Shown one piece after another: positions 53,749 through 62,812 of a stretch of DNA of 64,000 nucleotides. How positions within the stretch are numbered: position 1 is the first letter of the stretch; every line of letters begins with the position of its first letter. A program made the position numbers and the translations under genes. The notes under the pieces are model-generated. The model worked only from the letters and a program-made list of their open reading frames with translations. It searched no databases and was not told the origin of the DNA. Source of the DNA: Cyclobacteriaceae bacterium (lineage in GTDB: Bacteria; Bacteroidota; Bacteroidia; Cytophagales; Cyclobacteriaceae); contig JAFIEV010000022.1 of NCBI GenBank assembly GCA_020832305.1, forward strand, positions 1 through 64,000. The letters are read 5' to 3'.

Positions 53749-54140
53749 GATTTGATTATCGGCAAAAAACAGAATTAAATAATCAAAGGAGCTAAAGGAA
53801 GAGGTGCACGTAATCCAGGAATTAACCAGGGAGGGTTACAGTGTGCCTATTTGTTCGTATTTTGTGTCTTTTTAAATAGCCGAAAAAGCTTTTTTACTTG
53901 TATTATTTCCAGCTGATAAAAATTCTGTTTTTATATACTTCAGGACAATATCAACAAATACAATAGCGACATTCCCAACGAATTAATGGTATTATACAGC
54001 ATTGCCTATCGTTATCCCGAGGAACCGGAGTTTTCGTATCGGCACACCAATTCTTATGTGTTTTTTATAAAAACTTCGTTTGAATAGGCAGGTCTGCATT
54101 TTTTGAACTGTTGAAAAGGCGACAGGCATCTCAATCTGCC
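53749..54140. other. Intergenic region with a gene remnant
   Basis: This region holds a short reading-frame remnant (53920-54087) and otherwise nothing recognised. It is the gap between the convergent GMC and cysteine-desulfurase genes. No clear terminator was found. Confidence 0.45.
53920..54087 (+). pseudogene. C-terminal remnant of an unknown protein
   Basis: After an in-frame TAA at 53917-53919 the frame reads like authentic protein: INKYNSDIPNELMVLYSIAY, then RYPEEPEFSYRHTNSYVFFI, ending KTSFE before TAG 54085-54087. It has no start codon or upstream continuation. The aromatic-rich ending could be the last strands of an outer-membrane barrel, but the family is not recognised. Confidence 0.35.
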
Positions 54141-55277
54141 TTATTTCTGGTATAATGCAGCTATTACCTGAATGGCTATATTCACTTCATCAATGGTATT
54201 CATGGCACTGAAAGAAAACCGGATGGCACCCATTTCATCTGGTAGTTTAATGGCCTCCAGTACATGTGAACCTATGCTGCTGCCACTGGCGCAGGCGCTT
54301 CCGCCAGAAACAGATATTTGATTGATGTCGAGGTTGAAAAGTAACATATCATTGTCGTCGATGCCTGGCATGGCAATATTCAGGATACCAGGCAAACTAT
54401 GATTTGGATCACCCAGTGCTTTTATATCAGGCATAAGCCTTTGCAAGCCCTCCTGCATGGCTTTTTTGAGTTGTGAGATTTGCGCTACATGATCATCCAT
54501 ATTTTCCATAGCCAGTTCCAGCGCCCGGGCCATTCCTATGATACCACTTACATTTTCGGTGCCGCCTCGCATATTTCTCTCCTGTCCACCGCCAATCATC
54601 ATTGGAGGTACGTGGAATCCGCTTTTGACAATCAGAAAGCCGACGCCCTTGGGGCCGTGGAATTTATGAGCTGATCCTACTATGGAATGTACCTTTATTT
54701 TTTGTAAATCAAGCGGGAGATAGGGCACGGTTTGTACCGTATCGGAATGAAAGACAGCATCATAGCCTGCACATAATTCTCCTATTCTTTCTATATCGGC
54801 AATATTGCCAATTTCATTATTGCCATGCATAAGGGATACCAATGCACCAGGATAAGTCTTTAACAAAGATTCCAGCTCATCCCAATCAAAATTTCCGAAT
54901 TCATCCACATGCAACAGATGCAATTGGATTTCACCTTCGGCAGCCATGTGCTCGAGGGTGTGAATTACGGCGTGGTGTTCGATGGGCGACGAGATTACAT
55001 GGCGAATGGCACGGAACTTTACAGCGCCCCGCAAATAGGTATTGTCAGCTTCTGTGGCGCCGCTGGTAAAAAATACTTCAGAAGGAGAGACATTGAATCT
55101 ATTGGCAACCTTTCGCCGGGCTTTTTCTATGGCCGAACGAACCTCCCGGCCGTGGCCATGTATCGAAGAAGGGTTGCCAAATTGATTTAAAAGAAAAGGC
55201 ATCATGGCTTCTGCAACCTCAGGGTGTACGGGCGTAGTAGCGGCATTATCAAAGTAAATCCTTTTCCCTTTGTCCAT
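54141..55277 (-). CDS. Cysteine desulfurase (NifS/IscS class)
   Basis: A 378-residue PLP enzyme that takes sulfur from cysteine for iron-sulfur clusters and thio-cofactors. YFDNAATTPVHPEV opens the protein, TSGATEADN is the PLP-phosphate loop, and Lys205 in GSAHKFHGPKG binds PLP. The active-site cysteine is Cys329 in SGGSACASGSS, in the shorter loop typical of the NifS-like group. It lies six bases after glmM on the same strand, so the two are co-transcribed. No IscU or other scaffold gene is in view. Confidence 0.94.
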   Translation of the reverse strand: MDKGKRIYFDNAATTPVHPEVAEAMMPFLLNQFGNPSSIHGHGREVRSAIEKARRKVANRFNVSPSEVFFTSGATEADNTYLRGAVKFRAIRHVISSPIEHHAVIHTLEHMAAEGEIQLHLLHVDEFGNFDWDELESLLKTYPGALVSLMHGNNEIGNIADIERIGELCAGYDAVFHSDTVQTVPYLPLDLQKIKVHSIVGSAHKFHGPKGVGFLIVKSGFHVPPMMIGGGQERNMRGGTENVSGIIGMARALELAMENMDDHVAQISQLKKAMQEGLQRLMPDIKALGDPNHSLPGILNIAMPGIDDNDMLLFNLDINQISVSGGSACASGSSIGSHVLEAIKLPDEMGAIRFSFSAMNTIDEVNIAIQVIAALYQK

Positions 55278-55283
55278 TTTTCA

Positions 55284-56669
55284 TCAGGGGGATACAATTT
55301 CTTTAATATCGCTGATAATTTTTGCGGCAAGGTGATCGGCGGTTGCCTGGGAATCTGATTCAGTATAAATGCGGATGATGGGTTCTGTATTTGATTTTCG
55401 CAGGTGAACCCATTCATTTTCAAAGTCAATTTTAACGCCATCAACGGTATTGACAGGCATTTTATGATACCGATCCTTGATTTGCACCAATATATTGTCT
55501 ACATCTATATCGGGTGTGAGCTCAATTTTATTCTTTGACAGGTAGTAGTTTGGGTATTTTGATCTCAAAAAAGAAACAGATTTTCCAAAATTAGCCAGGT
55601 GACTAAGGAACAGCGCAATACCGACCAGTGCATCCCTGCCATAGTGAAAATCGGGATAAATTACGCCTCCATTTCCTTCCCCGCCAATAACGGCATTTAC
55701 CGCTTTCATTTTTTCCACTACATTAACTTCACCTACTGCTGAAGCAAAATATTCACCACCATGTTTTTGTGTTATATCACGCAGCGCCCGCGTTGATGAC
55801 AGATTCGATACGGTATTGCCTTGTGCGTGCAAAAGTATATAATCAGCCACGGCTACCAGGGTATATTCTTCACCAAAAGGGGATCCATCTTCATTATATA
55901 TGGCAAGTCGGTCTACATCGGGATCAACGACGAGGCCCAGATCGAAATTTCCGTCTTCCAAAACTCCGGCAATGTGGGTTAGATTTTCAGGCAAGGGCTC
56001 CGGATTGTGAGGAAATATTCCGTTTGGTTCACAATAGAGCTCTTCAATTTTGCCAACCCCCAGGGCCTGCAGCAATTTGGGTACGGCAATGCCACCTGTA
56101 GAATTGACACAATCTATTACCACCCTGAAATTTCGGTTTCTGATGGCTTCCACATCTACCAGCGGCAATTGCAGGATCATGTCAATATGCCGGTCAATAT
56201 AGTCATCTATCCTGCTATAGGTGCCAAGTTTTTTTGGCTCAGCAAATTTTACATCCCGGCTATCTGCCAGCCTCAGCACCTCAGCGCCATCTTCAGCAGA
56301 AATAAATTCACCCTGGTGGTTGAGCAGTTTTAAGGCGTTCCATTGCCCGGGGTTATGACTGGCGGTAATTATAACCCCACCGGCCGCCTGTTCATGGGTT
56401 ACTGCCAATTCTACTGTGGGGGTTGTGGAAAGACCGAGGTCTACCACATCAAGCCCCAGACTGCGGAGGCTGTAAGCCACCAGCCCAGATATCAACTCAC
56501 CGGAAATACGGGCATCTCTGCCAATGATTACTTTTTTAAGATCAGTCTTGCTTTTGAGCAATTGGCCGAAAGCGCTGGTAAATTTTACAACATCGACCGG
56601 ACTGAGACTCTCTCCCTGGGCTCCACCGATGGTGCCGCGGATACCCGAAATGGATTTAATTAGTGCCAA
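55284..56669 (-). CDS. glmM: Phosphoglucosamine mutase
   Basis: A 461-residue alpha-D-phosphohexomutase that converts glucosamine-6-phosphate to the 1-phosphate for peptidoglycan precursor synthesis. The start codon is TTG at 56667-56669, and no ATG is available because SGIRGTIGG begins at residue 8. The phosphoserine is Ser104 in TASHNP, the metal loop is DPDVDRL near 246, GGEGNGGVIYPDFHYGRD is the sugar loop and RKSNTEPIIRIYTES binds phosphate. Its neighbour cysteine desulfurase starts six bases after this stop. A TTG start may keep expression modest. Confidence 0.9.
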   Translation of the reverse strand: MALIKSISGIRGTIGGAQGESLSPVDVVKFTSAFGQLLKSKTDLKKVIIGRDARISGELISGLVAYSLRSLGLDVVDLGLSTTPTVELAVTHEQAAGGVIITASHNPGQWNALKLLNHQGEFISAEDGAEVLRLADSRDVKFAEPKKLGTYSRIDDYIDRHIDMILQLPLVDVEAIRNRNFRVVIDCVNSTGGIAVPKLLQALGVGKIEELYCEPNGIFPHNPEPLPENLTHIAGVLEDGNFDLGLVVDPDVDRLAIYNEDGSPFGEEYTLVAVADYILLHAQGNTVSNLSSTRALRDITQKHGGEYFASAVGEVNVVEKMKAVNAVIGGEGNGGVIYPDFHYGRDALVGIALFLSHLANFGKSVSFLRSKYPNYYLSKNKIELTPDIDVDNILVQIKDRYHKMPVNTVDGVKIDFENEWVHLRKSNTEPIIRIYTESDSQATADHLAAKIISDIKEIVSP

Positions 56670-56743
56670 TAGAGATTACCTTTAAAAAATGGATAATATT
56701 ACGACTTTCTTGTGCCGGAGTTTAAGGGCTCCGGAAGGATAAT

Positions 56744-56977
56744 TCAACGGTTTAATACTTTGTGCACTGGATTTTCTTCTTCTTCCCTGCCGCAAGCTGA
56801 ATCCTCTTCACCTACTTTTTTGCCACAGTATCCACAGGTTGCTCCTTCCTTGTTCAGAAAAGGATTCTGGGATGCACAAGTGCCTTTAAACTTGCCATCT
56901 TTCAGGAAAATCAAGCGTACCGACATCAGCACAAAAAAAAGTGCTACAAAACCTATTCCTATTAGTATGGTTGCCAT
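56744..56977 (-). CDS. Small single-helix cysteine-rich membrane protein, NqrM-like
   Basis: A 77-residue protein with one transmembrane helix (about 4-24) followed by FLKDGKFKGTCASQNPF, CGYCGKK and SACGREEEEN. The four cysteines and the layout resemble the NqrM (DUF539) factor, which helps metal insertion into the Na+-pumping NADH:quinone reductase, but no nqr genes are in the window. Proteins of this shape are widespread in Bacteroidota as unnamed membrane proteins. A -7 promoter element lies 23 bases upstream at 57000-57007. Confidence 0.7.
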   Translation of the reverse strand: MATILIGIGFVALFFVLMSVRLIFLKDGKFKGTCASQNPFLNKEGATCGYCGKKVGEEDSACGREEEENPVHKVLNR

Positions 56978-56999
56978 TATGATTAATATTTTACAATTG

Positions 57000-57007
57000 C
57001 AAAGGTA
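57000..57007 (-). promoter_or_regulatory. -7 promoter element (TACCTTTG)
   Basis: An exact TAnnTTTG on the minus strand, 23 bases before the small membrane protein's ATG. The -33 region is not clear. Confidence 0.4.
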
Positions 57008-57019
57008 AATGTCTTTATG

Positions 57020-57060
57020 AAAAAAACGCCAAAACCAATCATCTGTTTATGGTTTTGGCG
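57020..57060 (-). terminator. Intrinsic terminator after rseP
   Basis: Eleven-base arms CGCCAAAACCA and TGGTTTTGGCG (57027-57037 and 57050-57060) form a stem. On the minus strand it is followed by seven Ts (57020-57026). It ends the dxr-rseP transcript. Confidence 0.9.
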
Positions 57061-57121
57061 ATTAAATTTTTAATTATTTCAATATAACCCTATGGTTAAC
57101 TGAAAAAGCTGTTTTTTATCC

Positions 57122-58459
57122 TTAGAATATTTCCTGAATGATGTCATTAAAAATAACAAAGGCCATAAGCCCAAGGAGTAATACCATTCCGACTTTTTGC
57201 GCATTTTCGAGAAATTTATCAGAAGGTTTTCTTCCCGATACAATTTCATACATTAAAAATGCCACATGTCCGCCATCTAAAGCGGGGATAGGCAGAAAAT
57301 TCATAAAGGCAAGTACCATAGACAGGAGACCGGTTAAGGTCCAGAAGCGTGTCCAATCCCAGGTGGTACCAAATTCTTTCATAATACCCAGGGGACCTCT
57401 TACTGATTTAGCCGGATTGAGTTCGCCTTTAAACATTTTTCCAAAGGCTTTCATATTGAGCCATACGACACTAAAGGCCCGGGTGGTACCCAGTGGAATG
57501 GCCTGGGCGAGAGAATAATTGACTTCTGAATATTCGAGTAAAAATTCAGGGAAGAATCCGATGGTTCCTTCCTCGCTCACCTGCACGGGTATAGATAGTT
57601 CCTGAAGGTTTTGATCACTTTCACCACGTTGCAGTAAAACATTTACTTCCTTGCCCTTATATCCGGAGAGCACTTCCTGAATCTGATGAAAATACACCAC
57701 TGGTTCACCTTCTACTTCAAGAAGCCGGTCTCCCTTGCTTATGCCGGCTTTAGAAGCCCCGGAGTTAATCATAACATCACCTACCTTATAGGGGCGCATA
57801 GGCTCTATAAACCTGAAGTTTCGTTTGTCTGAAAACCTTTCTATAAACCCTACCGGTATTTGTATTTCAACCATTTCACCATTCCGGTCTACGGTGTAAT
57901 AACTATTGCTTTCCAACAAGACATCTGCACTGAGCACATCACTGAATCGGTCATAGTCCTTTCCATTGATTTTTAAAATTTTGTCTCCGGTTTTAAAGCC
58001 AATTTCTTCACCCAGTTCATAGGCTACAATACCATGCTTGTTTACCTGGTCTTTGGTGTAGTAAATTTCTCCCTGGCTGTAAACAAGCATTACAAACACG
58101 ATTATTCCGGTAATCACATTTAAAATAATACCGGCCATCATTACAATAAGCCTTTGCCAGGCAGGTTTTGATCTGAATTCCCAATCTTTCGGTTCTTCTT
58201 TCATCTGGTTGGTGTCCATCGACTCATCGATCATACCTGATATTTTCACATAACCTCCCAGTGGTATAGCACCAATGGAGTACCGGGTTTCGCCGTATTG
58301 AAATGAAAAAATCCTGGGAGGAAAACCGATCGAAAACTGTTCTACGCGCATTCCAAACATTTTGGCAGCGATCATGTGACCAAACTCATGAATACCTACC
58401 AGAATTGAAAGGCCCAAGATCATCTGGGCCACCATTACTATTATATCTAAACTTGCCAT
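57122..58459 (-). CDS. rseP: Site-2 intramembrane metalloprotease
   Basis: A 445-residue inner-membrane zinc protease of the RseP family. HEFGH at residues 24-28 holds the zinc ligands and catalytic Glu; the third ligand is in FLPIPALDGGH near the C-terminus. Two PDZ-like modules lie between the outer helices (INGKDYDRFSDVLS and AGISKGDRLLEVEGEPVV). In this phylum it releases anti-sigma factors such as FecR-type proteins or cell-surface signalling domains. Its ATG overlaps the dxr stop by one base (TAATG), so translation is coupled. It ends 61 bases before a strong terminator. Confidence 0.95.
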   Translation of the reverse strand: MASLDIIVMVAQMILGLSILVGIHEFGHMIAAKMFGMRVEQFSIGFPPRIFSFQYGETRYSIGAIPLGGYVKISGMIDESMDTNQMKEEPKDWEFRSKPAWQRLIVMMAGIILNVITGIIVFVMLVYSQGEIYYTKDQVNKHGIVAYELGEEIGFKTGDKILKINGKDYDRFSDVLSADVLLESNSYYTVDRNGEMVEIQIPVGFIERFSDKRNFRFIEPMRPYKVGDVMINSGASKAGISKGDRLLEVEGEPVVYFHQIQEVLSGYKGKEVNVLLQRGESDQNLQELSIPVQVSEEGTIGFFPEFLLEYSEVNYSLAQAIPLGTTRAFSVVWLNMKAFGKMFKGELNPAKSVRGPLGIMKEFGTTWDWTRFWTLTGLLSMVLAFMNFLPIPALDGGHVAFLMYEIVSGRKPSDKFLENAQKVGMVLLLGLMAFVIFNDIIQEIF

Positions 58460-59619
58460 TAGTTAATTATTTCACTTGCTAATTTCCGGGTTTCCCGGTC
58501 TGTTTGTACGTAATCATCCAACGTAGGCGATTCAATGTATGGCATTTTTGCCAAACAAGATTCAATAACGTCAGACATTTGTAAAAAGCCAATTTTTTCT
58601 TTCAAAAATGCATCCACTACTACTTCATTTGCCGCGTTGAGCACGCAGGGCATATTGCCGCCGCGGTTCATACTATCATATGCCAATTCCAGATTGCGAA
58701 ATGTTTCCATATCGGGCTGCTCAAAGTTCAACGAAGGGTATCGTGCAAAGTTAAACCTTTCGAAACCAACATGGGGTCGCTCCGGATACATTAACGCATA
58801 CTGTATAGGTAATCGCATATCTGGCAGTCCCATTTGTGCTTTTATCGAGCCATCTTCAAATTGCACCATCGAATGAATAATAGATTGCGGATGAACAACC
58901 ACCTCTATCTGAGAAGATTGTAATCCGAATAACCACTTTGCTTCAATCACTTCCAATCCTTTATTCATTAACGAAGCAGAGTCTATGGTAATTTTAGCAC
59001 CCATATCCCAGTTGGGATGTTTCAATGCTTGTTGCGGTTTAATATTTAGCAAATCGCTTATCTTTTTGCCTCTAAACGGGCCGCCAGAGGCCGTAAGTAT
59101 AATTTTTTCTATCCGGTTGTGCCATTCTCCGGCCATACATTGAAAAATGGCCGAATGCTCTGAATCTACCGGATAAATATTCACTCCCTTTTCCCTTGCT
59201 TTCTGTGTCACAAGCTCACCGGCAACCACCAGCGTTTCTTTGTTTGCCAGTGCAATTTGTTTTCCGTACTCAATGGCCCTGAGGGTTGGCATCAGTCCTG
59301 CGTAACCTACCAAGGCTGTGAGTACCAAGTCAACCGAATCCATTTCAGTAACAGCTGCCACGGCCTTAATACCTGCAAAAACCTTTATGTCGAAATTCCT
59401 GAGCGCATCTTTGACTACGCCGTACTGGTCCTCACTGGCAATTACTACAGCGTTGGGTCTGAAAGCCATTGCCTGCTCAATGAGCAATGATGCATTGCCA
59501 TTGGCGGTAAGTACTTCAGCCTGCAGACGGTCTGGATGTGCTCTTATTACCTCTAAAGCTTGTTTGCCGATTGAGCCCGTTGAGCCCAAAATGGCTATTT
59601 TTTTCTTATTTTCTTCCAA
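58459..59619 (-). CDS. dxr: 1-deoxy-D-xylulose-5-phosphate reductoisomerase
   Basis: An NADPH-dependent enzyme that makes 2-C-methyl-D-erythritol 4-phosphate in the MEP isoprenoid pathway. I start at TTG 59619 (386 residues, the family's usual size); another TTG lies at 59652. The nucleotide-binding site is IAILGSTGSIGKQALEV near the N-terminus. Later come ALANKETLVVAGELV, the metal-binding VDSEHSAIFQC and SASLMNKGLEVIEAKWLF. The stop overlaps the rseP start (TAATG). Isoprenoid synthesis and the envelope protease share a transcript, as in several Bacteroidota. Confidence 0.94.
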   Translation of the reverse strand: MEENKKKIAILGSTGSIGKQALEVIRAHPDRLQAEVLTANGNASLLIEQAMAFRPNAVVIASEDQYGVVKDALRNFDIKVFAGIKAVAAVTEMDSVDLVLTALVGYAGLMPTLRAIEYGKQIALANKETLVVAGELVTQKAREKGVNIYPVDSEHSAIFQCMAGEWHNRIEKIILTASGGPFRGKKISDLLNIKPQQALKHPNWDMGAKITIDSASLMNKGLEVIEAKWLFGLQSSQIEVVVHPQSIIHSMVQFEDGSIKAQMGLPDMRLPIQYALMYPERPHVGFERFNFARYPSLNFEQPDMETFRNLELAYDSMNRGGNMPCVLNAANEVVVDAFLKEKIGFLQMSDVIESCLAKMPYIESPTLDDYVQTDRETRKLASEIIN

Positions 59620-59675
59620 AATGTATAATCTAGCAAAAGATACAACCCACAAAGAGGCAAATTGTCACAAATTTT

Positions 59676-61172
59676 TTACTTTTTATATGGTAATAACTCA
59701 TCAACTATGCTTCTGTCGTTTGATAAGCGTGGTACTTTATTTTGTCCGCCCAACTTTCCTTTTGATTTCATATAACGAATAAATGCATCTTCCTGAAGAG
59801 AAATAATATGCAGAGGGCTTAGTACTTTGCCACTTACCAGATCGAAATAATAGCTATTGAGTTTTTGCAATGACTCATCTAGCAGGGAGGCAAATGCATC
59901 CATATCTGAGGGTTCTTTGGCAAATGATACAAACCATTCATGCCGTGGGAGTCCATCACCAGGGTTAACCTGTGGTGCAACAGTAAATTCCAGAATTTCG
60001 GTTTCAGGAAAAGCCCGTGTGGCCGCTTTCATAGCTTTTTCAACTTCTTCCCCTATCACATGCTCTCCAAAAGCTGAGATAAAATGCTTTATCCTGCCGC
60101 TAACGATAAGCCGGTAGGGATCTTTGCTTACAAATTTTACGGTATCTCCAAGTGAATATGCCCAAAGCCCGGCATTATTACTCAATACAATGGCATAATT
60201 TACGCCAAGTTCTACCTCGCCTATGGTGAGTCTGGGCGGGTTTTCTTCGAAATACCTGTCGGCGGGAATAAACTCATAAAAAATTCCGGCATTGAGCAAA
60301 AGCAACAATCCATCTTCGTGTTGTTTATCCTGGAAGGCGATAAAACCTTCGGAGGCAGGATACAGCTCTATCGAATCAACTTCCCTGCCTATAGATTCAT
60401 ACAACCGGGCGCGGTAAGGCTCAAAATTAACACCGCCATAAACAAACAGAGAAAACCCGGGAAATACTTCCCCGACCTTACGGCCTGTTTTTTCAATGAT
60501 TTTATCAAAATACATTTGCACCCATGGCGGAATACCCGATATCAGCGACATATTAACTGGTAAGGTTTCTTCTACAATACGGTCAATTTTCGCTTCAAAG
60601 TCCTCCATGATGTTGGTTTCATAACTGGGCATCTGATTGGTGCGCAAAATAGAAGGTACATGATGATTGACAATCCCCGACAGCCTGCCGTAATGTATGC
60701 CTCCTTTTTTTGACATTACAGGGCTCCCTGAAATAAACATCAACCGGCCGTCAAAAAAGGCTGAATTGCCTGTTTCGTGCACATAATTAAGCAGGGCATC
60801 CCTGGCTCCATTGATGTGGTTTGGCATAGAAGCCCGGGTAAGGGGTATGAATTTGGTGCCAGATGTAGTCCCTGATGTTTTTGCAAAATAAAGCGGCTTG
60901 CCAGGCCAAAGTACATCCTGCTCGCCGTTGATGATGCGTTCAATCCATGTACTGATGCCTTCATAATCGCGAACTGGTACATTTTTCACAAAATCAGCAT
61001 GACTTTGAATGGTGCTAAAACCATGTTCCTTTCCAAAAGCGGTATTAGAAGCTTTTGAAATGAGCTCTTTGAAAACCGCTTCCTGGGTTTGCACCGGCTT
61101 ACTCATCCATTTTTTTTGCCGGCTCACTATAAATGATGCAATTGGCTTGCTGAAAAATGATCTGATTCCCAT
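59676..61172 (-). CDS. GH3 auxin-responsive-promoter-family adenylating enzyme
   Basis: A 498-residue protein resembling plant GH3 acyl-acid amido synthetases. Family marks are YFAKTSGTTSGTKFIPLT (ATP loop), LFVYGGVNFEPYRARL, ELYPASEGFIAFQ (adenylate-binding), and GRIKHFISAFGEHVIGEEVE. Such enzymes activate a carboxylic acid with ATP and may join it to an amino acid; bacterial substrates are unknown. No signal or membrane segment is present. It has its own -7 element and ends 56 bases before dxr, so may be in the same transcript as dxr and rseP. Confidence 0.92.
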   Translation of the reverse strand: MGIRSFFSKPIASFIVSRQKKWMSKPVQTQEAVFKELISKASNTAFGKEHGFSTIQSHADFVKNVPVRDYEGISTWIERIINGEQDVLWPGKPLYFAKTSGTTSGTKFIPLTRASMPNHINGARDALLNYVHETGNSAFFDGRLMFISGSPVMSKKGGIHYGRLSGIVNHHVPSILRTNQMPSYETNIMEDFEAKIDRIVEETLPVNMSLISGIPPWVQMYFDKIIEKTGRKVGEVFPGFSLFVYGGVNFEPYRARLYESIGREVDSIELYPASEGFIAFQDKQHEDGLLLLLNAGIFYEFIPADRYFEENPPRLTIGEVELGVNYAIVLSNNAGLWAYSLGDTVKFVSKDPYRLIVSGRIKHFISAFGEHVIGEEVEKAMKAATRAFPETEILEFTVAPQVNPGDGLPRHEWFVSFAKEPSDMDAFASLLDESLQKLNSYYFDLVSGKVLSPLHIISLQEDAFIRYMKSKGKLGGQNKVPRLSNDRSIVDELLPYKK

Positions 61173-61179
61173 ATGACTG

Positions 61180-61206
61180 CAAAAGTAATAAAAAACACTG
61201 TGTCAA
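61180..61206 (-). promoter_or_regulatory. Promoter-like sequence for the GH3-type gene
   Basis: TTG (61204-61206), 16 bases, then TACTTTTG (61180-61187), an exact TAnnTTTG. The ATG lies seven bases after it, which would make a nearly leaderless message. The spacer is shorter than usual. Confidence 0.4.
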
Positions 61207-61295
61207 TTTGTCTTTATTTTTTTTCTAAACCTACTTGCACAGTTTTTACGTTATATAGCTGAATACAGAATTTGACCATAAAACGAATTGAGGCT

Positions 61296-62750
61296 ATGCT
61301 AAAACATGCAGTCACCATCATTTTAGCTTTTGTGTCGGGGGTAGCCGGCGCTGCATTATATCAATGGTACGGACAAAAAGCCGAGAAAAATGGCACAAGT
61401 CCATTTTTTACACATTACGATGAAAGGCCCTATGACGGCGCTTTCAGATATACTGAAAATTACGAGAAGGACGAGGTGCAGGAAGGCCATGAAACGGCCA
61501 TGGATTTTGTCTTTGCCTCCAAAGTGAGCACCCCCAGCGTAGTTTATCTCAAAACCATGTTGCGTGTACCGCAGGCAAGCACATGGATGGAATGGTTTTT
61601 TGGCAACCAGGGTGCACAAGCCATCAGCTCCGGATCCGGCGTTATTTATTCATCTGACGGATATATCATTACCAATAACCACGTAATCGAATCGGCCGAA
61701 GATATAGAAGTGGTTATTCAAAAAAGGACCTTTAAAGCCAGTGTGGTGGGTACCGATCCTTCCAGTGATCTGGCCGTTCTGAAAATAGAGGCTCAGGGTC
61801 TGCCTTTTATCCGTTTTACCTCTTCACAGGAAGTACAGGTGGGTGAAAGGGTGCTGGCGGTGGGCAATCCTTTTAACCTTACATCTACAGTAACCGCGGG
61901 TATTGTGAGCGCAAAGGGAAGAGAGTTGAATATTCTTCGCAGCGTGTTCCCGATAGAATCCTTTATTCAGACTGATGCGGCTATAAATCCGGGTAACAGT
62001 GGAGGAGCGCTGGTAAATATGCGTGGGGAGCTGGTGGGCATCAATACCGCCATTTTGTCAAAAACAGGCTCTTATGCCGGCTATGGTTTTGCCGTGCCTT
62101 CTGATATCGTTAAAAAAGTTGTTGACGACCTCATCAACTTTGGCGAAGTGCAAAAGGCTTTCTTTGGGGCTGAAGTACTCGATATCAATTCAGACATTGC
62201 CGAAAAACTCAAGCTTAACTCTTACGATGGCGTGGTGGTTGGTTATGTACAGGAAAGTGGCGGTGCCTCCAGGGCAGGTATTGAGAAAAGTGATATCATT
62301 TTAAAAATTAACGGACAAAATGTAAACAGCCGAAGCGAATTTGAGGAAATCCTCAGTTATCATTCGCCTGGTGACCAGATCAATGTTGTTTTTCGCCGCA
62401 ACCAGAAAACAATCAGCAGTAAGGTAGTGCTTACCAACCGTGAAGGCACCACCGAAATCCTGCAAAGGGAAATTTATACCTCCCGTGTGCTGGGCGCCGA
62501 TCTGGAGCGGGTGTCGAAAGTAGAACGCGACCTGTATGGCATAGAACATGGGGTACGCATCGTTAAGGTTCGCAGCGGATTTATCAGACAGCTGCGACTT
62601 GAAGAGGGATTTATCGTAGCCTATATCAATAAAATTCCAATCAAGGATGCTGAGACCCTCAACGATATACTGGAAAAAATCCGAGGCAGGGTAGTCATTG
62701 AAGGCGTTAATCGCCGGGGTAAATGGGAGCAACACCGATATTATTTCTAA
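61296..62750 (+). CDS. HtrA/DegP-type serine protease with PDZ domains
   Basis: I start at ATG 61296 (484 residues); the longer frame opens with TTG at 61272. A signal anchor covers about residues 4-24. The catalytic triad is His129 (TNNHVIES), Asp158 (DPSSDLAVL) and Ser235 (NPGNSGGAL). Two PDZ modules follow (KLNSYDGVVVGYVQESGGAS and the C-terminal IEHGVRIVKVRSGFIRQLRL). It acts in the periplasm as a chaperone-protease against misfolded envelope proteins. It is a single-gene unit, divergent from the GH3-type gene. Confidence 0.94.
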   Translation: MLKHAVTIILAFVSGVAGAALYQWYGQKAEKNGTSPFFTHYDERPYDGAFRYTENYEKDEVQEGHETAMDFVFASKVSTPSVVYLKTMLRVPQASTWMEWFFGNQGAQAISSGSGVIYSSDGYIITNNHVIESAEDIEVVIQKRTFKASVVGTDPSSDLAVLKIEAQGLPFIRFTSSQEVQVGERVLAVGNPFNLTSTVTAGIVSAKGRELNILRSVFPIESFIQTDAAINPGNSGGALVNMRGELVGINTAILSKTGSYAGYGFAVPSDIVKKVVDDLINFGEVQKAFFGAEVLDINSDIAEKLKLNSYDGVVVGYVQESGGASRAGIEKSDIILKINGQNVNSRSEFEEILSYHSPGDQINVVFRRNQKTISSKVVLTNREGTTEILQREIYTSRVLGADLERVSKVERDLYGIEHGVRIVKVRSGFIRQLRLEEGFIVAYINKIPIKDAETLNDILEKIRGRVVIEGVNRRGKWEQHRYYF

Positions 62751-62780
62751 TTGAGGTTTTATAATCGCATAGGGATGCAC

Positions 62781-62788
62781 TAATTTTG
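62781..62788 (+). promoter_or_regulatory. -7 promoter element (TAATTTTG)
   Basis: An exact TAnnTTTG 25 bases before ATG 62813. No -33 element at the right distance. Confidence 0.4.
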
Positions 62789-62812
62789 CGCCTTTAAAAA
62801 TTGAAATGCGCT

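Noticed and set aside
56715-56734. CCGGAG...CTCCGG hairpin as terminator of the small membrane protein gene
   Set aside because: The stem is only six bases and no T tract follows on the minus strand.
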